A stretch of DNA of 47,741 bases from Armatimonadota bacterium (GTDB lineage: Bacteria; Sysuimicrobiota; Sysuimicrobiia; Sysuimicrobiales; Sysuimicrobiaceae): NCBI GenBank assembly GCA_025060455.1, contig JANXBY010000064.1:1-47741 (forward strand). Direction: 5' to 3'. The notes under the pieces are model-generated. The model worked only from the letters and a program-made list of their open reading frames with translations, had not been told where the DNA came from and made no database searches. This document shows, piece by piece, positions 8,384 to 18,578 of this stretch; position 1 is the stretch's first letter; each line of letters begins with the position of its first letter. Position numbers and translations under genes: made by a program.

Positions 8384-10312
8384 TTACCGACGCTGGCGGA
8401 CTTCCTCCATCACCTGGGCGACGAACTGCTCCAGGGGGAGGCTGCCCAGCTCCCCCCGGCTGCGGTGGCGCACCGCCACGGTGCCCGCTTCCTGCTCGCG
8501 GTCACCCACCACCAACATGTAGGGCACCTTGCTCACCTGCGCGTCCCGGATCTTCTTGCCGACCTTCTCGCTCCGCAGGTCCGCCTCCGCCCGCACCCCC
8601 GCTTCCCGGAGCCGGTCGCGCACCTGCCTGGCGTACTCCCCGTGACGGTCCGCCACGGGCAGCACCCGGACCTGCTCCGGTGCCAGCCACAAGGGGAACG
8701 CGCCCGCGTGGTGTTCGATCAGGATGCCGAGGAAGCGCTCCAGGGAGCCCAACAGCGCCCGGTGGATCATCACAGGGCGGTGGGGGCGGTTGTCCTCGCC
8801 CACGTAGGTGAGGTCGAAGCGCTCGGGCAACACGAAGTCCAGCTGCACGGTGGTGAGCTGCCACTTCCGGCCCAGGGCGTCGTGGAAGTACACGTCGATC
8901 TTCGGGCCATAGAAGTTCGCCTCCCCGAGCGCCCGGGTGTAGGCGCCTCCGTGGCGCCGCAGGGCGGACTCCAGGGCCTGTTCCGCCCGGTCCCAAACCT
9001 CCGGCGCGCCCGCGTACTTCTCCGGCCGCGCGGGGTCCCGCACGGACAGCATCACCTCGTACGCCTCGAACCCGAAGGCGCGGTGCACGGAAAACGCCAG
9101 CCCCAGCAACGTGAGGATCTCCTCCTCGATCTGGTCCGGCCGGCAGAAGATGTGGGCGTCGTCCTGGGTAATCATGCGGACGCGCAGCAGCCCGTGCAGC
9201 ACCCCGGACCGCTCGTACCGGTACACGGTGCCAAACTCCGCCAGGCGCACCGGTAGCTCCCGGTAGCTGCGGGTGCGGCTGGCGTAGATGGCCACATGGA
9301 AGGGACAGTTCATGGGCTTGACCAGGTAGCGCTGGCCCTCCAGCTCGATCCCGCTGAACATGTTGTCCCGGTACCAGCTGAGGTGGCCGCTGCGCTCCCA
9401 CAGCTCCTCCCGGGCCACGTGGGGCGTGTACACCCACTCGTAGCCGTGCCGGTCCAGCTCCGCCCGCAGGAACTCCTCGATGCACCGCCGCACCACCGCG
9501 CCCCGGGGGTGCCACAGCACCAGCCCGGGGCCGATGCTGTCCTCGATGCTGAACAGCTCCAGCTCCCTCCCCAGCCGGCGGTGGTCGCGCCGCTTCGCCT
9601 CCTCCAGCCGCTGCAGAAACGCCTGCAGCTGCGCGGCCTCCGGAAAGGTGATGCCGTACACCCGCTGCAGCATCTCCCGCCGCTCGTCCCCGCGCCAGTA
9701 CGCGCCACTGCAGCCCAGGATCTTGATGGCGCGGATGAGCCCCGTGCGGGGCAGGTGCGGGCCCCGGCACATATCCAGGAAGCCGTCCTGACGGTAGAAG
9801 GACACGGGGTCGTCGGGGATCCCCTCCAGCAGCTCCAGCTTGTACCGCTCCCCCATCTCCCGGTACATGCGCACCGCCTCGTCCCGGGGAATCTCCACCC
9901 GTTGGATCACCTGGTCCCGGGCCGCGAGCTCGCGCATGCGGGCCTCGATGCGCTGCAGGTCTTCCGGCTCCAGGGGGCGTCCCACGTCGATGTCGTAGTA
10001 GAACCCGTCCTCCACGGGTGGCCCGATGGCCAGCTTGGCCTGGGGGAACAGCTCCTTCACGGCCTGCGCCAGCAGGTGGGCGGAGGAGTGCCAGTAGATC
10101 TGCCGGCCCTCGGGATCCTCGAACCGTAAAAACCGCACCTCCGCGTCGTGCTCCAGCCGCGCGCTGAGATCCCGGGCCTGGCCGTCCACCACCGCGGCCA
10201 GGACTTCCTCCTCACCCCGCAGGCGGGCCACCTCCTGCAAGGAGGTGCCCGCGGCCACCTCCAGCTGGGAGCCGTCCGGAAACCGCACCCGGACCGTCTT
10301 CGAGCCTTCCAC
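8384..10312 (-). CDS. thrS: Threonyl-tRNA synthetase
   Basis: Charges tRNA-Thr with threonine. The 642 residues have the full bacterial layout: TGS domain (about 1-63), editing domain with H75-x3-H79 and C182-x3-H186, class II catalytic core with the zinc Cys in KPMNCPFH, and an anticodon-binding domain from about 540. GTG start at 10312 preceded by AGGAGGTG with good spacing. Upstream lies a T-box leader, so expression should rise when uncharged tRNA-Thr accumulates. Confidence 0.97.
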   Translation of the reverse strand: MEGSKTVRVRFPDGSQLEVAAGTSLQEVARLRGEEEVLAAVVDGQARDLSARLEHDAEVRFLRFEDPEGRQIYWHSSAHLLAQAVKELFPQAKLAIGPPVEDGFYYDIDVGRPLEPEDLQRIEARMRELAARDQVIQRVEIPRDEAVRMYREMGERYKLELLEGIPDDPVSFYRQDGFLDMCRGPHLPRTGLIRAIKILGCSGAYWRGDERREMLQRVYGITFPEAAQLQAFLQRLEEAKRRDHRRLGRELELFSIEDSIGPGLVLWHPRGAVVRRCIEEFLRAELDRHGYEWVYTPHVAREELWERSGHLSWYRDNMFSGIELEGQRYLVKPMNCPFHVAIYASRTRSYRELPVRLAEFGTVYRYERSGVLHGLLRVRMITQDDAHIFCRPDQIEEEILTLLGLAFSVHRAFGFEAYEVMLSVRDPARPEKYAGAPEVWDRAEQALESALRRHGGAYTRALGEANFYGPKIDVYFHDALGRKWQLTTVQLDFVLPERFDLTYVGEDNRPHRPVMIHRALLGSLERFLGILIEHHAGAFPLWLAPEQVRVLPVADRHGEYARQVRDRLREAGVRAEADLRSEKVGKKIRDAQVSKVPYMLVVGDREQEAGTVAVRHRSRGELGSLPLEQFVAQVMEEVRQRR

Positions 10313-10321
10313 AACCTCACC

Positions 10322-10554
10322 TCCTGAAAAGCCGGTGCGCCCCGTCCTGGGACGGGGCGCACCCGCGGTTCCACCCAGGTTCCCGCTCTCCGGCGGGCCC
10401 TCTCGCGCGCTGTCTCGGGTGCACCCGGCGGGCCTACTGCAAGGTTCGGCCCGCGGCTCCGAGGGGGTACCGCGCAGCCTCCCGCGGGAGTTCGCAGCCC
10501 TCCTCCCTCTCTGCGGCGGGGCCGGGCGGCGCGGCGTGTCCTCTTCCTCGCCTC
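10322..10554 (-). promoter_or_regulatory. T-box riboswitch leader of thrS
   Basis: The 3' part of the leader carries the T-box sequence GGGTGGAACCGCGGG (10376-10362), which binds the tRNA acceptor end, followed by a terminator hairpin. The 5' half has the Stem I-like AGAGAGGGAGG element. The triplet ACC at 10468-10466, in GGTACCCCCTCGGAGC, is a candidate Thr specifier codon. The specifier assignment is tentative; the T-box itself is clear. Confidence 0.9.
10327..10363 (-). terminator. T-box regulated intrinsic terminator
   Basis: A perfect 13-bp stem (GGTGCGCCCCGTC paired with GACGGGGCGCACC, loop CCAG) is followed by GGC and TTTT, just before the thrS ribosome site. Its 5' arm overlaps the last bases of the T-box sequence, as expected for the antiterminator/terminator switch. 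Confidence 0.9.
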
Positions 10555-10560
10555 GACGCC

Positions 10561-10589
10561 ACCATACGGGCCTGACCCTTGGGTGTCAA
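10561..10589 (-). promoter_or_regulatory. Sigma-A type promoter of thrS
   Basis: Perfect -35 TTGACA (10584-10589), 17-base spacer, -10 TATGGT (10561-10566). Predicted transcription begins near 10554, giving a leader of about 240 bases that contains the T-box. Confidence 0.75.
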
Positions 10590-10635
10590 ACCGCAGCCCC
10601 TGGTACGATCGGTGCAGACCGTCCCGGGGGCAGGC

Positions 10636-12064
10636 GTGGAGCACGAAGTCATCCTCCCTGCCGCCCGGTGGCTCGCCACGCACGGGCTGCCCGTGACCGA
10701 GCAGCTGGTGGAGCTGGAACGGTGGTGGTTCGCGACAGGGGCGCGCGGTGTCTGAGGCGGTGGACCGCATGGGGACCCCCTGGCTTCAGATGTTCGGCCG
10801 GTTCGGCAACCGCGAGGACCGGGTGATGTACCCGGCCAGGCGCGGGGCCATGCGGCTGCAGGGCTACCGGGCCGGCGCGGTGTGGCACGCGCTTGCAGGC
10901 GAGGGGCTCGAGGCCTGCTTCCGCGTGGGCTACGTGACGAGCTTCTTCGATCCGGGGGTGTACGGCCTTATACCGTGTCCCTGGCTACAGCCCTGGCGGT
11001 GCACAAGTACGCGGACGCGCCCGTCCGACAACGCTACCTGCCGCCCCTGCTCCGCGCGGACGACCAGGTGTGGCAGGGCGCCACGTGGACGACCGAAGTC
11101 GGGGGAGGTTCGGACGTGGGCTCCACCGTGCAGACCCGGGCGCTACCCACGGCGCAAGGCTGGCGGCTGACGGGCGAGAAGTACTTCGCCAGCAACGTGC
11201 GCGCAGAGCTCGCCCCTGGTGGCTGCACGGCTGCCGCAGGCACGCCTTACCGCCCGCGGGCTCAACCTGTTCCTGGGGCCCCGTTGGAGGTCGGACGGCC
11301 GACTCAACTGCCTCGTACGCAGGCTCGAGGACAGGGTGGGGACCCGGTCGGTGCCCACCGGCGAGGTGGAGCTCGCGGACAGCGAGGCGTACCTGCTCGG
11401 CCGTCCGGAAGACGGCGTCCAACACGTGCTGGAAGCCCTGAACGTCTCCTGGGTGGCCAACGCGGTAGGCAGCTTGACGCAGGCTCAACGGGCTTCGGCG
11501 GAGGCTTTGGAGTTCGGCCGGCGGCGCGTGGCCTTCGGCCGGGCGGTGCTGGACGCTACACGCACAGTTCCAGGCCCACGTTTCGCGGGTACGGGCAGCC
11601 TTCTCCCTGGCCTGGCACGTGGTCCGGCGACTGGAGGAGGTCTGGAGCGAACACCCACCGTACTCGCCCCACTACCACACCTTCCGGCTGGTCACGCACC
11701 TGGCTAAGTACTGGACCGCGGAGGTGGCGTTCCAGGCCGCCCGGTAGGCGGTGGACGTTCACGCGGTGCCGGCGTGCTCGCTGAGCACGGGGTGGAGACG
11801 CTGCTGCGGGAGGCCCTGATCCTGCCCATCCGGGAAGGGATCCCTCGCCGGCAGGTGCTGGACGGCCTGGAGGCCATGCTGCACACGGGTGCCCACCACG
11901 CCCTGCTGGACGAGCTGGCCCAACTGGACTTTCCCGGCCCCGAAGCCTTGCGGCGGAGGGTTCAGGCCCACCTGGAGCTTCCGCCGGACGCCCGGGAAGC
12001 GCAGGCGGAGGAGCTGTTTGCAGAGCTGGCCCGTTTCACCGCCGACCGCCTGAGCCGCCGCTGA
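10636..12064 (+). pseudogene. Decayed acyl-CoA dehydrogenase (AidB-like subgroup)
   Basis: Fragments in all three frames join into one acyl-CoA dehydrogenase. These are an N-terminal part from 10636, FGNREDRVMYPARR, then TVSLATALAVHKYADAPVRQ and WQGATWTTEVGGGSDVGS, then RRVAFGRAVL, an HVSRVRAAFSLAWHVVRRLE segment, and a C-terminal part with LREALILPIREGI. The reading frame changes near 10753, 10968, 11213, 11550 and 11762, and a TAG interrupts it at 11745-11747. Several breaks are explained by one inserted or lost C or G in a short run. The resemblance to the AidB-like subgroup is by motif impression only. It is most likely a dead gene; read error is possible but the flanking genes are intact. 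Confidence 0.75.
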
Positions 12065-12524
12065 GATCGCGCCGCACGCCCCGGGCCGGCTTTCGGTCCG
12101 CACGGAAGGCGTCTACCACCACCTCCACCCGAGTGGGAGTCCCGTCCGGGCCCAACTGCACCGCTGCCACGTCGAACCGGCACGGGGGCGGCGGACGACA
12201 CCGCAACCCCAAGAGGTACGCCTCCGCCAGCCGTGCCAGCTGGCGCTGCTTGTGGGGGGTCACCGCCTCGAGGGGATGGCCGTGCTCGGGGCCGGTGCGT
12301 GCCTTCACCTCCACGAACACCAGCACACCCCCGTGCTCGCACACCAGGTCCAGCTCTCCGAACCGGAAGCGTACGTTGCGCGCCCGCACGCGGTAGCCCA
12401 GGCGTTCCAGGGCCCGCGCGGCGGCGTCCTCCGCCCGCACGCCGGCCGGCCGCGGGTCTGCCCCTTCGGGGGCCGGAGCCGGACGGCGCAGCCACCTCCG
12501 CAACCGCTCGACCCACCACACCAT
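12036..12524 (-). CDS. yraN: YraN family (UPF0102) endonuclease-fold protein
   Basis: Predicted PD-(D/E)xK nuclease-fold protein of unknown substrate. The 162 residues contain the family core with GELDLV followed by VFVEVKART, which supply the acidic and Lys residues of the fold. A 40-residue Arg/Pro-rich N-terminal extension makes it longer than the usual 115-130 residues, so a later start is possible. It follows rnhB, its usual neighbour, and its 3' end overlaps the end of the converging pseudogene by 29 bases. Confidence 0.88.
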   Translation of the reverse strand: MVWWVERLRRWLRRPAPAPEGADPRPAGVRAEDAAARALERLGYRVRARNVRFRFGELDLVCEHGGVLVFVEVKARTGPEHGHPLEAVTPHKQRQLARLAEAYLLGLRCRPPPPCRFDVAAVQLGPDGTPTRVEVVVDAFRADRKPARGVRRDLSGGSGGRR

Positions 12525-12595
12525 GTCCGTGGGATTCAACGCGCGGGCTGGGCGATTTGGAGTGTGGCGGGCGGGCGTCCGGCTTCCCGGGCCGT

Positions 12596-13204
12596 CTACA
12601 GCTCCCCCAGCAGCCCCCCCGACACGGCCCGCACCGGTGCGAAGGACCGGCGGTGCACCGGGCTGGGGCCCAGGCGGCGCAAGGCCTCCAGGTGGGCCGG
12701 ACACGCGTAGCCCTTGTGCTGGGCGAAGCCGTACCCGGGGAACACCCGGTCCAGCTCCACCATGATGCGGTCCCGCTCGACCTTCGCCAGCACGGAGGCC
12801 GCCGCGATACACGCCACCGTGGCGTCCCCGCCCACCAGGGCCCGCTGCGGCACCGCCACGGCCAGCCCGAAGCGGCCGTCCACCAGCACCACCGAGGGCT
12901 TCACCGAAAGGGCCTCCACCGCCCGCCGCATGGCCAGCCGCGCCGCGTGCAGGACGTTCAGGCAGTCCACCTCCTCCACGCTGGCCTGCGCCACCGCCCA
13001 GCTGACCGCGTGACGGCGGACCGCCTCTGCCACCTCCTCCCGCTCGCGGGGCGGGAGGCGCTTGCTGTCCTGCAACCCGGGGATCCGCACGCGTCCCTCC
13101 AGCACCACCGCCGCGGCCACCACGGGCCCCGCCAGGGGCCCCCGCCCGGCCTCGTCCACGCCCGCCACAGTGTCGTAGCCCGCGCGGCGGAGGCTGCGCT
13201 CCAA
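12596..13204 (-). CDS. rnhB: Ribonuclease HII
   Basis: Removes RNA primers and single ribonucleotides from DNA duplexes. The motif [20 protein letters not shown] supplies the first catalytic Asp-Glu and GRG substrate loop. [10 protein letters not shown] and [15 protein letters not shown] are the later conserved blocks. No ATG or GTG is available. A TTG at 13204 gives 202 residues with the usual N-terminus. A CTG at 13225, overlapping the lepB stop, is the other option. Confidence 0.93.
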   Translation of the reverse strand: MERSLRRAGYDTVAGVDEAGRGPLAGPVVAAAVVLEGRVRIPGLQDSKRLPPREREEVAEAVRRHAVSWAVAQASVEEVDCLNVLHAARLAMRRAVEALSVKPSVVLVDGRFGLAVAVPQRALVGGDATVACIAAASVLAKVERDRIMVELDRVFPGYGFAQHKGYACPAHLEALRRLGPSPVHRRSFAPVRAVSGGLLGEL

Positions 13205-13221
13205 GGTGTACAGGGACTGGG

Positions 13222-13863
13222 TCAGTGCACCAGGCCCACCCGGTAGGGAGGCCAGTAGACCACCACCGCCTTGCCCACCACGTTGCGCACGGGCACCAGC
13301 CCGAAGAAGCGGCTGTCCTCGCTGTTGCACCGGTTGTCCCCCATCACGAACAGGTGACCAGGCTCCACTTTCTTGGGCCCGTAGTTCTGCGGGCAGCTGG
13401 CCTCCCCCTGTGGCGGGGTTAGCTCCGGACGCGCCACGCCGTTAACCATCACCACCCCGGACCGCAGTTCTACCACATCCCCTGGCAGGCCCACCACCCG
13501 CTTGACGAAGTCCTTGCCGGGGTTGAGAGGGTAGCGGAACACGATCACGTCGCCCCGCTGGATGGGCACCAGGCGGTAGTAGAACTTCGCCACCAGGATC
13601 CGGTCACCCACCCGCAGGGTGGGCTCCATAGACCCGGAGGGGATGTAGAAGGCCTGCACCACGAAAGTGATGATCAGAAAGGCCAGGACCACCGCGAACA
13701 GCGCGGCGTCCACGGTCTCCAGGACCATGCGGCGCACCGCGGGCGGGAACAGGTACGCGCGCCGGATCACGGTGCGGGCCGCCAGCAGGGCCACGGCCAC
13801 CGCCAGGATGACCACCGGGATGCTGGGCTCCGAAAGGGACAACGGGAACGCGGCTCCTCGCAC
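13222..13863 (-). CDS. lepB: Signal peptidase I
   Basis: Membrane serine protease that cleaves signal peptides on the outer face of the cytoplasmic membrane. The 213 residues have two N-terminal membrane segments (about 13-31 and 52-72), the catalytic Ser78 in PSGSMEPTL, the general base Lys121 in [12 protein letters not shown], and the conserved [11 protein letters not shown] box. GTG start at 13863. It lies between rplS and rnhB, a position seen in many Gram-positive-type bacteria. Confidence 0.95.
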   Translation of the reverse strand: MRGAAFPLSLSEPSIPVVILAVAVALLAARTVIRRAYLFPPAVRRMVLETVDAALFAVVLAFLIITFVVQAFYIPSGSMEPTLRVGDRILVAKFYYRLVPIQRGDVIVFRYPLNPGKDFVKRVVGLPGDVVELRSGVVMVNGVARPELTPPQGEASCPQNYGPKKVEPGHLFVMGDNRCNSEDSRFFGLVPVRNVVGKAVVVYWPPYRVGLVH

Positions 13864-13889
13864 GGCTGCCCCGACCCGCCGGACCGGGC

Positions 13890-14231
13890 CTACCGGCGCT
13901 CCTTGATCCGGGTCTCCTTACCCACCTTCTCCCGCAGGTAGTACAGCTTGGCGCGGCGCACGCGGCCACGCCGGACCACCTCGATCCGCTCCAGCCGCGG
14001 TGAGTGCAAGGGGAAGATGCGCTCCACCCCGACCCCGTGCGAAATCCGCCGCACCGTCACCGTCTCCCGCAGCCCGCCCCCGCGCCGCGCCACCACCACG
14101 CCCTCAAAGGCCTGCACCCGCTCCCGGCCGCCCTCCACCACCTTGAAGTGCACCCGCACCGTGTCTCCCGGCCCGAACTCCGGAAGATCCCTCCGCAGCT
14201 GTTCCTGCTCCACTAGCGCGATCTTGTCCAT
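13890..14231 (-). CDS. rplS: Large ribosomal subunit protein L19
   Basis: Ribosomal protein at the 30S-50S interface. The 113 residues match the family (about 115) with [31 protein letters not shown] and the C-terminal [19 protein letters not shown] at 14231 after GGGAGCGGT. A perfect TATAAT at the trmD stop may provide an extra promoter for rplS and downstream genes. Confidence 0.96.
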   Translation of the reverse strand: MDKIALVEQEQLRRDLPEFGPGDTVRVHFKVVEGGRERVQAFEGVVVARRGGGLRETVTVRRISHGVGVERIFPLHSPRLERIEVVRRGRVRRAKLYYLREKVGKETRIKERR

Positions 14232-14303
14232 ACCGCTCCCTCGCCCGTGGCCTTTCTCTGTGGCACGTTCCCGCGGAGCCCGCCGGGGCGGCCACAACCC
14301 CGC

Positions 14304-14309
14304 ATTATA
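14304..14309 (-). promoter_or_regulatory. Possible internal promoter (-10 TATAAT) before rplS
   Basis: A perfect TATAAT, very unlikely by chance in DNA this GC-rich, overlaps the trmD stop codon and lies about 73 bases before the rplS start. No good -35 box is seen at 16-18 bases, so it would depend on the -10 region. Confidence 0.4.
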
Positions 14310-15078
14310 CACCAGGGCTGCCCCCGCCCTGTTCCTCCCGCAGCACCTCCTCCAGCAGGGCGCGGTCCTCGTCGTCCAGCTGCGCACTCCGCAGGAGGTC
14401 GGGCCGCCGCCGCAGGGTCCTGCGGATGGCCTCCTTCCGCCGCCACCGGGCGATGGCCTGGTGGTTTCCGGAGAGCAACACCTCCGGGACCCGCAGCCCC
14501 TCGACCTCCGGCGGCCGAGTGTAGTGCGGGTGGTCCAGCAGCCCCCGGCTGAACGAGTCCTCCCGCACGGAGGCCTCGTCGCCCACCACCCCGGGGACCA
14601 GCCGCGCGGTGGCGTCCACGATGACCATGGCCGCCAGCTCGCCGCCGGTCAGCACGTAGTCGCCGATGGAGATCTCCTCCGCTCCCAGGCCCACCGCCAC
14701 CCGCTCGTCCACCCCCTCGTAGTGGCCGCACAGGATCACCAGGTGCTCCGCGCGGCTCAGCTCCTCCGCCAGCCGTTGGTTGAACAGCCGGCCCTGCGGC
14801 GAGGTGAGGAGGACCCGGCCGAGCCCGCCGGCTTCCTGCGCGATGGCGCGGCAGGCGGCGAAGAAGGGTTCCGCCTTCATCACCATGCCGGGCCCGCCCC
14901 CGTACGGGTAGTCGTCCGTGGTGCGGTGTCGGTCGGTGGTGAAGTCGCGCAGGTTCCATACCCGCACGCGGACCAGCCCCGCCCGCTGCGCCCGGCCCAG
15001 CACGCTCAGCTGCAAGGGCACAAACGCCTCGGGGAAAATGGTCACGATGTCCACCCGCAGCCTGGGCAGGTCTCCCAC
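14305..15078 (-). CDS. trmD: tRNA (guanine-N1)-methyltransferase (m1G37)
   Basis: Methylates G37 next to the anticodon and so prevents frameshifting. The 257 residues contain [12 protein letters not shown] at the N-terminus, [11 protein letters not shown], and the trefoil-knot SAM motif [16 protein letters not shown] at 15078 is used here; a later GTG before DIVTIF is also possible. A 54-base gap separates it from rimM. Confidence 0.95.
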   Translation of the reverse strand: MGDLPRLRVDIVTIFPEAFVPLQLSVLGRAQRAGLVRVRVWNLRDFTTDRHRTTDDYPYGGGPGMVMKAEPFFAACRAIAQEAGGLGRVLLTSPQGRLFNQRLAEELSRAEHLVILCGHYEGVDERVAVGLGAEEISIGDYVLTGGELAAMVIVDATARLVPGVVGDEASVREDSFSRGLLDHPHYTRPPEVEGLRVPEVLLSGNHQAIARWRRKEAIRRTLRRRPDLLRSAQLDDEDRALLEEVLREEQGGGSPGV

Positions 15079-15132
15079 CTACACCACCCCGACGCCCTGC
15101 GGCGCCCTCTTTGGGCCTTCCATGGCACCCGC

Positions 15133-15648
15133 TCAGCCCTCCACAAGGCCCGGGAGCAGCCGGACGGTGATCTGCCGGCACTCCGGGCGGACTTCCCGCA
15201 CCACCTCCCGGACCGCGGGCAGCAGCACCTCCCGGCAGCCCTTCCGCACCACGTACACGTCGTGGGCGCGCCCCCGCAGCACCCCCTGCAGGGTGCCCAC
15301 CGTCTCCCCCTCCTCCGTGACCACCTCGAAGCCCAGCAGGTCCGCCACGTAGTACGTGCCCTCCGGCAGCGGCGCGGCCTGCTCGCGGGGCACGCAGACC
15401 GCCGCTCCGCGCAGCCGTTCCGCCTCCCCTCGGTCGTCCACGCCCTGGAACTTCACGAGGAACCCCTCGCCCGCGGGCCGCACCCACTCCACCTCGCGCA
15501 CCTGTGCGCCCTGTGGTCCTTCCAGCCACACCGTGCGCAGCTCCAGCAGCCGCTGCGGGAAGTCGGTGTCCGGCACCAGCCGCACCTCCCCGCGGAGTCC
15601 GTGCGGCCGGCCCACCCAAGCCACCCGCAGCCGACCTCCGCCCGCCAT
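15133..15648 (-). CDS. rimM: 16S rRNA processing protein RimM
   Basis: Assembly factor for the 30S head that binds S19. The 171 residues carry [17 protein letters not shown] at the N-terminus and a PRC-barrel C-terminal domain ([20 protein letters not shown], then [12 protein letters not shown]). The ATG at 15648 shares one base with the ylqD stop. Its place between ylqD and trmD is the conserved order. Confidence 0.94.
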   Translation of the reverse strand: MAGGGRLRVAWVGRPHGLRGEVRLVPDTDFPQRLLELRTVWLEGPQGAQVREVEWVRPAGEGFLVKFQGVDDRGEAERLRGAAVCVPREQAAPLPEGTYYVADLLGFEVVTEEGETVGTLQGVLRGRAHDVYVVRKGCREVLLPAVREVVREVRPECRQITVRLLPGLVEG

Positions 15649-16055
15649 CAGCCGCCCCGGATCTCCATCACGATGCCGTCCTTCACCACGATCTCCGTGC
15701 GGCCCAGCTTGTGGAACAGGTTGTCGCCCACCTGGACCTCGACCTGGGCGTCCACGGTCATCTGGGGGAACTCCGTGTTCAGCTCCAGGCTGCGGGCCTC
15801 CCGCAGCCGTTCCTGCAGCTCCGCGCGCAGCGCCTCGTGCCGCTGGCGTTCCACCTCCAGCTGCTGCCGCACCGCCCGCGTCTGCGGGGTGATCTGCCGC
15901 TCCAGCTCCATGCGGCGGATCTGGGTCTCCACCTGCCCCAGGAGGTCCTCCACGCGCCGCAGGGCCTCCTCCAGCTCCCGCACGTACAGCTCCTTGAAGC
16001 TCTCCGTGACGATGGCCTTCACCACCACGGGGCGCAACAGGGTGATCTTCGTCAT
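15648..16055 (-). CDS. ylqD: YlqD family protein
   Basis: A 135-residue protein of unknown function, recognised by its start ([18 protein letters not shown]), a long charged coiled coil (about 25-95) and a small C-terminal beta region ([27 protein letters not shown]). It sits between khpA and rimM, its standard position in Gram-positive-type genomes. A ribosome or RNA-related role is only inferred from this context. Confidence 0.85.
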   Translation of the reverse strand: MTKITLLRPVVVKAIVTESFKELYVRELEEALRRVEDLLGQVETQIRRMELERQITPQTRAVRQQLEVERQRHEALRAELQERLREARSLELNTEFPQMTVDAQVEVQVGDNLFHKLGRTEIVVKDGIVMEIRGG

Positions 16056-16064
16056 GGCGCCCTC

Positions 16065-16322
16065 CTACCGGGAGGCGTCCCGCCTGGGCCGCCCGTCCTC
16101 GATCTCCAGCAACACCACCCGGCCGCCCCGCACCCCCGCAGCCCGGACCAGGGTCCGCAGGGCCCGAGCCATGCGGCCCCCGCGCCCGATGACCTTCCCC
16201 ACGTCCTCCGGAGCCACCCGGACCCGCAGCACCGTGCCCCGGTCGTCGGAGGACTCCTCCACCTGCACCTGGTCCGGCCGCGCCACGATCCCCCGCAGGA
16301 CGTACTCCACCAGGTCCCGCAT
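16065..16322 (-). CDS. khpA: KH-domain RNA-binding protein KhpA
   Basis: Small RNA chaperone. Its 85 residues are essentially one KH domain with the nucleic-acid-binding GxxG loop in [16 protein letters not shown]. It begins [19 protein letters not shown], as the family does. It is usually found, as here, between rpsP and ylqD/rimM, and is known to pair with KhpB in characterised species. Confidence 0.92.
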   Translation of the reverse strand: MRDLVEYVLRGIVARPDQVQVEESSDDRGTVLRVRVAPEDVGKVIGRGGRMARALRTLVRAAGVRGGRVVLLEIEDGRPRRDASR

Positions 16323-16325
16323 GGC

Positions 16326-16610
16326 CTACCCCTGCTCTTTCCGGGCGGCCCGCCGCCGGTGCCACTCCTGCAGGATCCCCGTCTTCTGCAGGAGCACCCG
16401 GGCGCTGTCCGAGGGCCGGGCTCCGCGGTCCAGCCACGCGATGGCCCGCTCCGCGTCGATGTGGATGGTGGACGGTTCCGTCCGCGGGTTGTAGTGTCCC
16501 AGGATCTCGATGGACCGCCCGTCCCGGGGAGCCCGGGAGTCCGCCACCACCACCCGGTACACGGGCTGGTGTTTCTGGCCCATGCGCATCAACCGGATCT
16601 TCACCGCCAT
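16326..16610 (-). CDS. rpsP: Small ribosomal subunit protein S16
   Basis: 30S assembly protein. The 94 residues start [26 protein letters not shown] (shown in part) with the conserved [11 protein letters not shown] block and [13 protein letters not shown]. It lies 26 bases downstream of ffh and three bases before khpA. Confidence 0.96.
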   Translation of the reverse strand: MAVKIRLMRMGQKHQPVYRVVVADSRAPRDGRSIEILGHYNPRTEPSTIHIDAERAIAWLDRGARPSDSARVLLQKTGILQEWHRRRAARKEQG

Positions 16611-16636
16611 GCTCTCCCTCCTCCGCGCGTGGTCTG

Positions 16637-17965
16637 TCAGAACGGGGGAAGAGGCAACCGCCGTCCGCGGCGCCCCATCCGCTCCAGCTCCCGCATCATC
16701 CGCTTGGCCTCCTCGAACTGCTTGAGGAGCCGATTCACGTCCTGTACCGTGGTCCCGCTGCCCCGGGCGATGCGCCGCTTGCGGCTAGCGTTCAGGATGG
16801 AGGGATCCCGGCGCTCCTGGGGCGTCATGGAGTCCAGGATGGCCTCCATCCTGCGGAACTCCCGCTCCTCCTCGGCTTCCGCGCGGCGTCCGCGCAGCCC
16901 GGAAAACCCGGGGATCAGCTCCAGCAGGGTTTCCAGCGGCCCCATGCGCCGCACCTGCCGGAGCTGCTCCCGGAAGTCCTCCAGGGTGAACTCCGCGCGC
17001 CGCAGCTTGCGCTCCAGCTCCGCGGCCCGCTCCGCGTCCACCGCCTCCCGCGCCCGCTCCGCCAGGGTGAGCACGTCCCCCATCCCCAGGATCCGGGAGG
17101 CCATGCGGTCGGGGTGGAAGGGCTCCAACGCCTCCAGCCGCTCGCCCGTGCCCACGAACAGGATGGGCCGCCCGACCGCGGACACCACGGAGAGGGCTGC
17201 CCCGCCCCGGGCGTCCCCGTCCAGCTTGGTGAGCACCACCCCGTCGATCCCCAGGGCCTCATGGAACCGCTGAGCCACGCGGACCGCCTCCTGGCCCGTC
17301 ATGGCGTCCACCACCAGCAACACGTGGTGGGCGCCTGAAGCCTCCCGCACCCGCCGCAGTTCCTGCATCAGCTCCTCGTCCACGTGCACCCTGCCCGCAG
17401 TGTCCACCAGGACGAAGTCGTAGCCCGCCTGCCGCGCGTGCTGCACCGCCTGTCGGGCCACCTCCGCGGGGTCTGCGGCCTCCTGCGCGAACACCGCCAC
17501 CCCCGCCCGCTCCCCGACCACCTGCAACTGCTGCACCGCGGCGGGCCGCTGCAGGTCCGCGGCCACCAGGAGCGGCCGGCGGCCGCGCCGGCGCAGGTAC
17601 AGGGCCAGCTTGCCCGCCTGGGTGGTCTTGCCGGTGCCGTGCAGCCCACACAGGAGGACGACCGTGGGCGGCTTCGGGGCCGGTGTGAGCTCCCGACCTT
17701 CCCCTCCGAGCAGCCGGACCAGCTCCTCGTACACCACCTGCACCACCTGCTGCGCGGGTGTCAGGCTCTTCCACACCTCGCGCCCCACCGCCGCCTCGCG
17801 CACGCGTGCCACGAACTCCCGCACCACCTGCACGTGCACGTCCGCTTCCAGCAGAGCCACGCGGACCTCGCGGAGGGCCGCGTCCACGTCCTCGGGCCGC
17901 AGCACCCCGCGCCCGCTCAGGCGCCGGAACACCGCCGTCAGCCGTTCCTGCAGGGCCTCAAACAC
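16637..17965 (-). CDS. ffh: Signal recognition particle GTPase Ffh
   Basis: Protein part of the signal recognition particle, which targets membrane proteins to FtsY. The 442 residues have the N domain (1-90), the G domain with P-loop [20 protein letters not shown] and [10 protein letters not shown], and the Met-rich M domain with [24 protein letters not shown] start at 17965; its first eight bases overlap the end of the upstream methyltransferase gene. Confidence 0.97.
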   Translation of the reverse strand: MFEALQERLTAVFRRLSGRGVLRPEDVDAALREVRVALLEADVHVQVVREFVARVREAAVGREVWKSLTPAQQVVQVVYEELVRLLGGEGRELTPAPKPPTVVLLCGLHGTGKTTQAGKLALYLRRRGRRPLLVAADLQRPAAVQQLQVVGERAGVAVFAQEAADPAEVARQAVQHARQAGYDFVLVDTAGRVHVDEELMQELRRVREASGAHHVLLVVDAMTGQEAVRVAQRFHEALGIDGVVLTKLDGDARGGAALSVVSAVGRPILFVGTGERLEALEPFHPDRMASRILGMGDVLTLAERAREAVDAERAAELERKLRRAEFTLEDFREQLRQVRRMGPLETLLELIPGFSGLRGRRAEAEEEREFRRMEAILDSMTPQERRDPSILNASRKRRIARGSGTTVQDVNRLLKQFEEAKRMMRELERMGRRGRRLPLPPF

Positions 17966-18578
17966 CGCTCACCTTCCTCCCCCGGTACACCCGGTACCCT
18001 CCGCCCCGCTCCACCTCCTCCGCCTCCCCGAACACCTCCGCCACCATCCGCCCGAGGGTCCTGGCGCCCTGCGCGGTGCGCGCCACCAGGTAGAACCGGC
18101 CGCCGGGCTTCAGGTGCGCGGGGGCCCCTTCCACCAGCGCCCGCACCACCGCCCGGCCCGCGCGGATGGGCGGGTTGGTGGCGATCACGTCGAACTTGCG
18201 TCCCTGCACGGGTGCGTACAGGTCGCCGTGAAACACCTCCACATTGGAGACCCCACAGCGCCGCGCGTTCTCCCGCGCCAGCTCCACCGCCCGCGGGTTC
18301 ACGTCCACCAACACCGCCCTTGCCCGCGGCGCCAGGGTAGCCACCACGATCCCTACCACGCCGTACCCGCAGCCCAGGTCCAAGACCTCGTCCTCGGGCC
18401 CGAATTCCAAAGCCTCCAGCAGGAGCCGGGTCCCGCGGTCCACGCCCCGGTAGCTAAAAACCCCGCGGTCGGTCACGAACCGGAAGTGGCGGCCCCGGAA
18501 CTCCAGCTCCACCACCCGCGGCCGTGAGGGCGCAAGGGGGGCCGGACTGAAGTAGTGAGTCTGTGGCCGGGCCCTCAC
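17958..18578 (-). CDS. RsmC-like class I SAM methyltransferase
   Basis: Its 206 residues match the MTS domain of 16S rRNA (guanine-N2) methyltransferases: FSYRGVDRGTRLLLEAL, SAM loop VLDLGCGYGVVG, and the N-methyltransferase motif NPPIRAG. The substrate is probably rRNA by family, but this is not proven. It starts with a GTG that overlaps the ylxM stop and overlaps ffh at its end, so it is inserted into the usual ylxM-ffh pair without breaking coupling. Confidence 0.85.
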   Translation of the reverse strand: MRARPQTHYFSPAPLAPSRPRVVELEFRGRHFRFVTDRGVFSYRGVDRGTRLLLEALEFGPEDEVLDLGCGYGVVGIVVATLAPRARAVLVDVNPRAVELARENARRCGVSNVEVFHGDLYAPVQGRKFDVIATNPPIRAGRAVVRALVEGAPAHLKPGGRFYLVARTAQGARTLGRMVAEVFGEAEEVERGGGYRVYRGRKVSGV

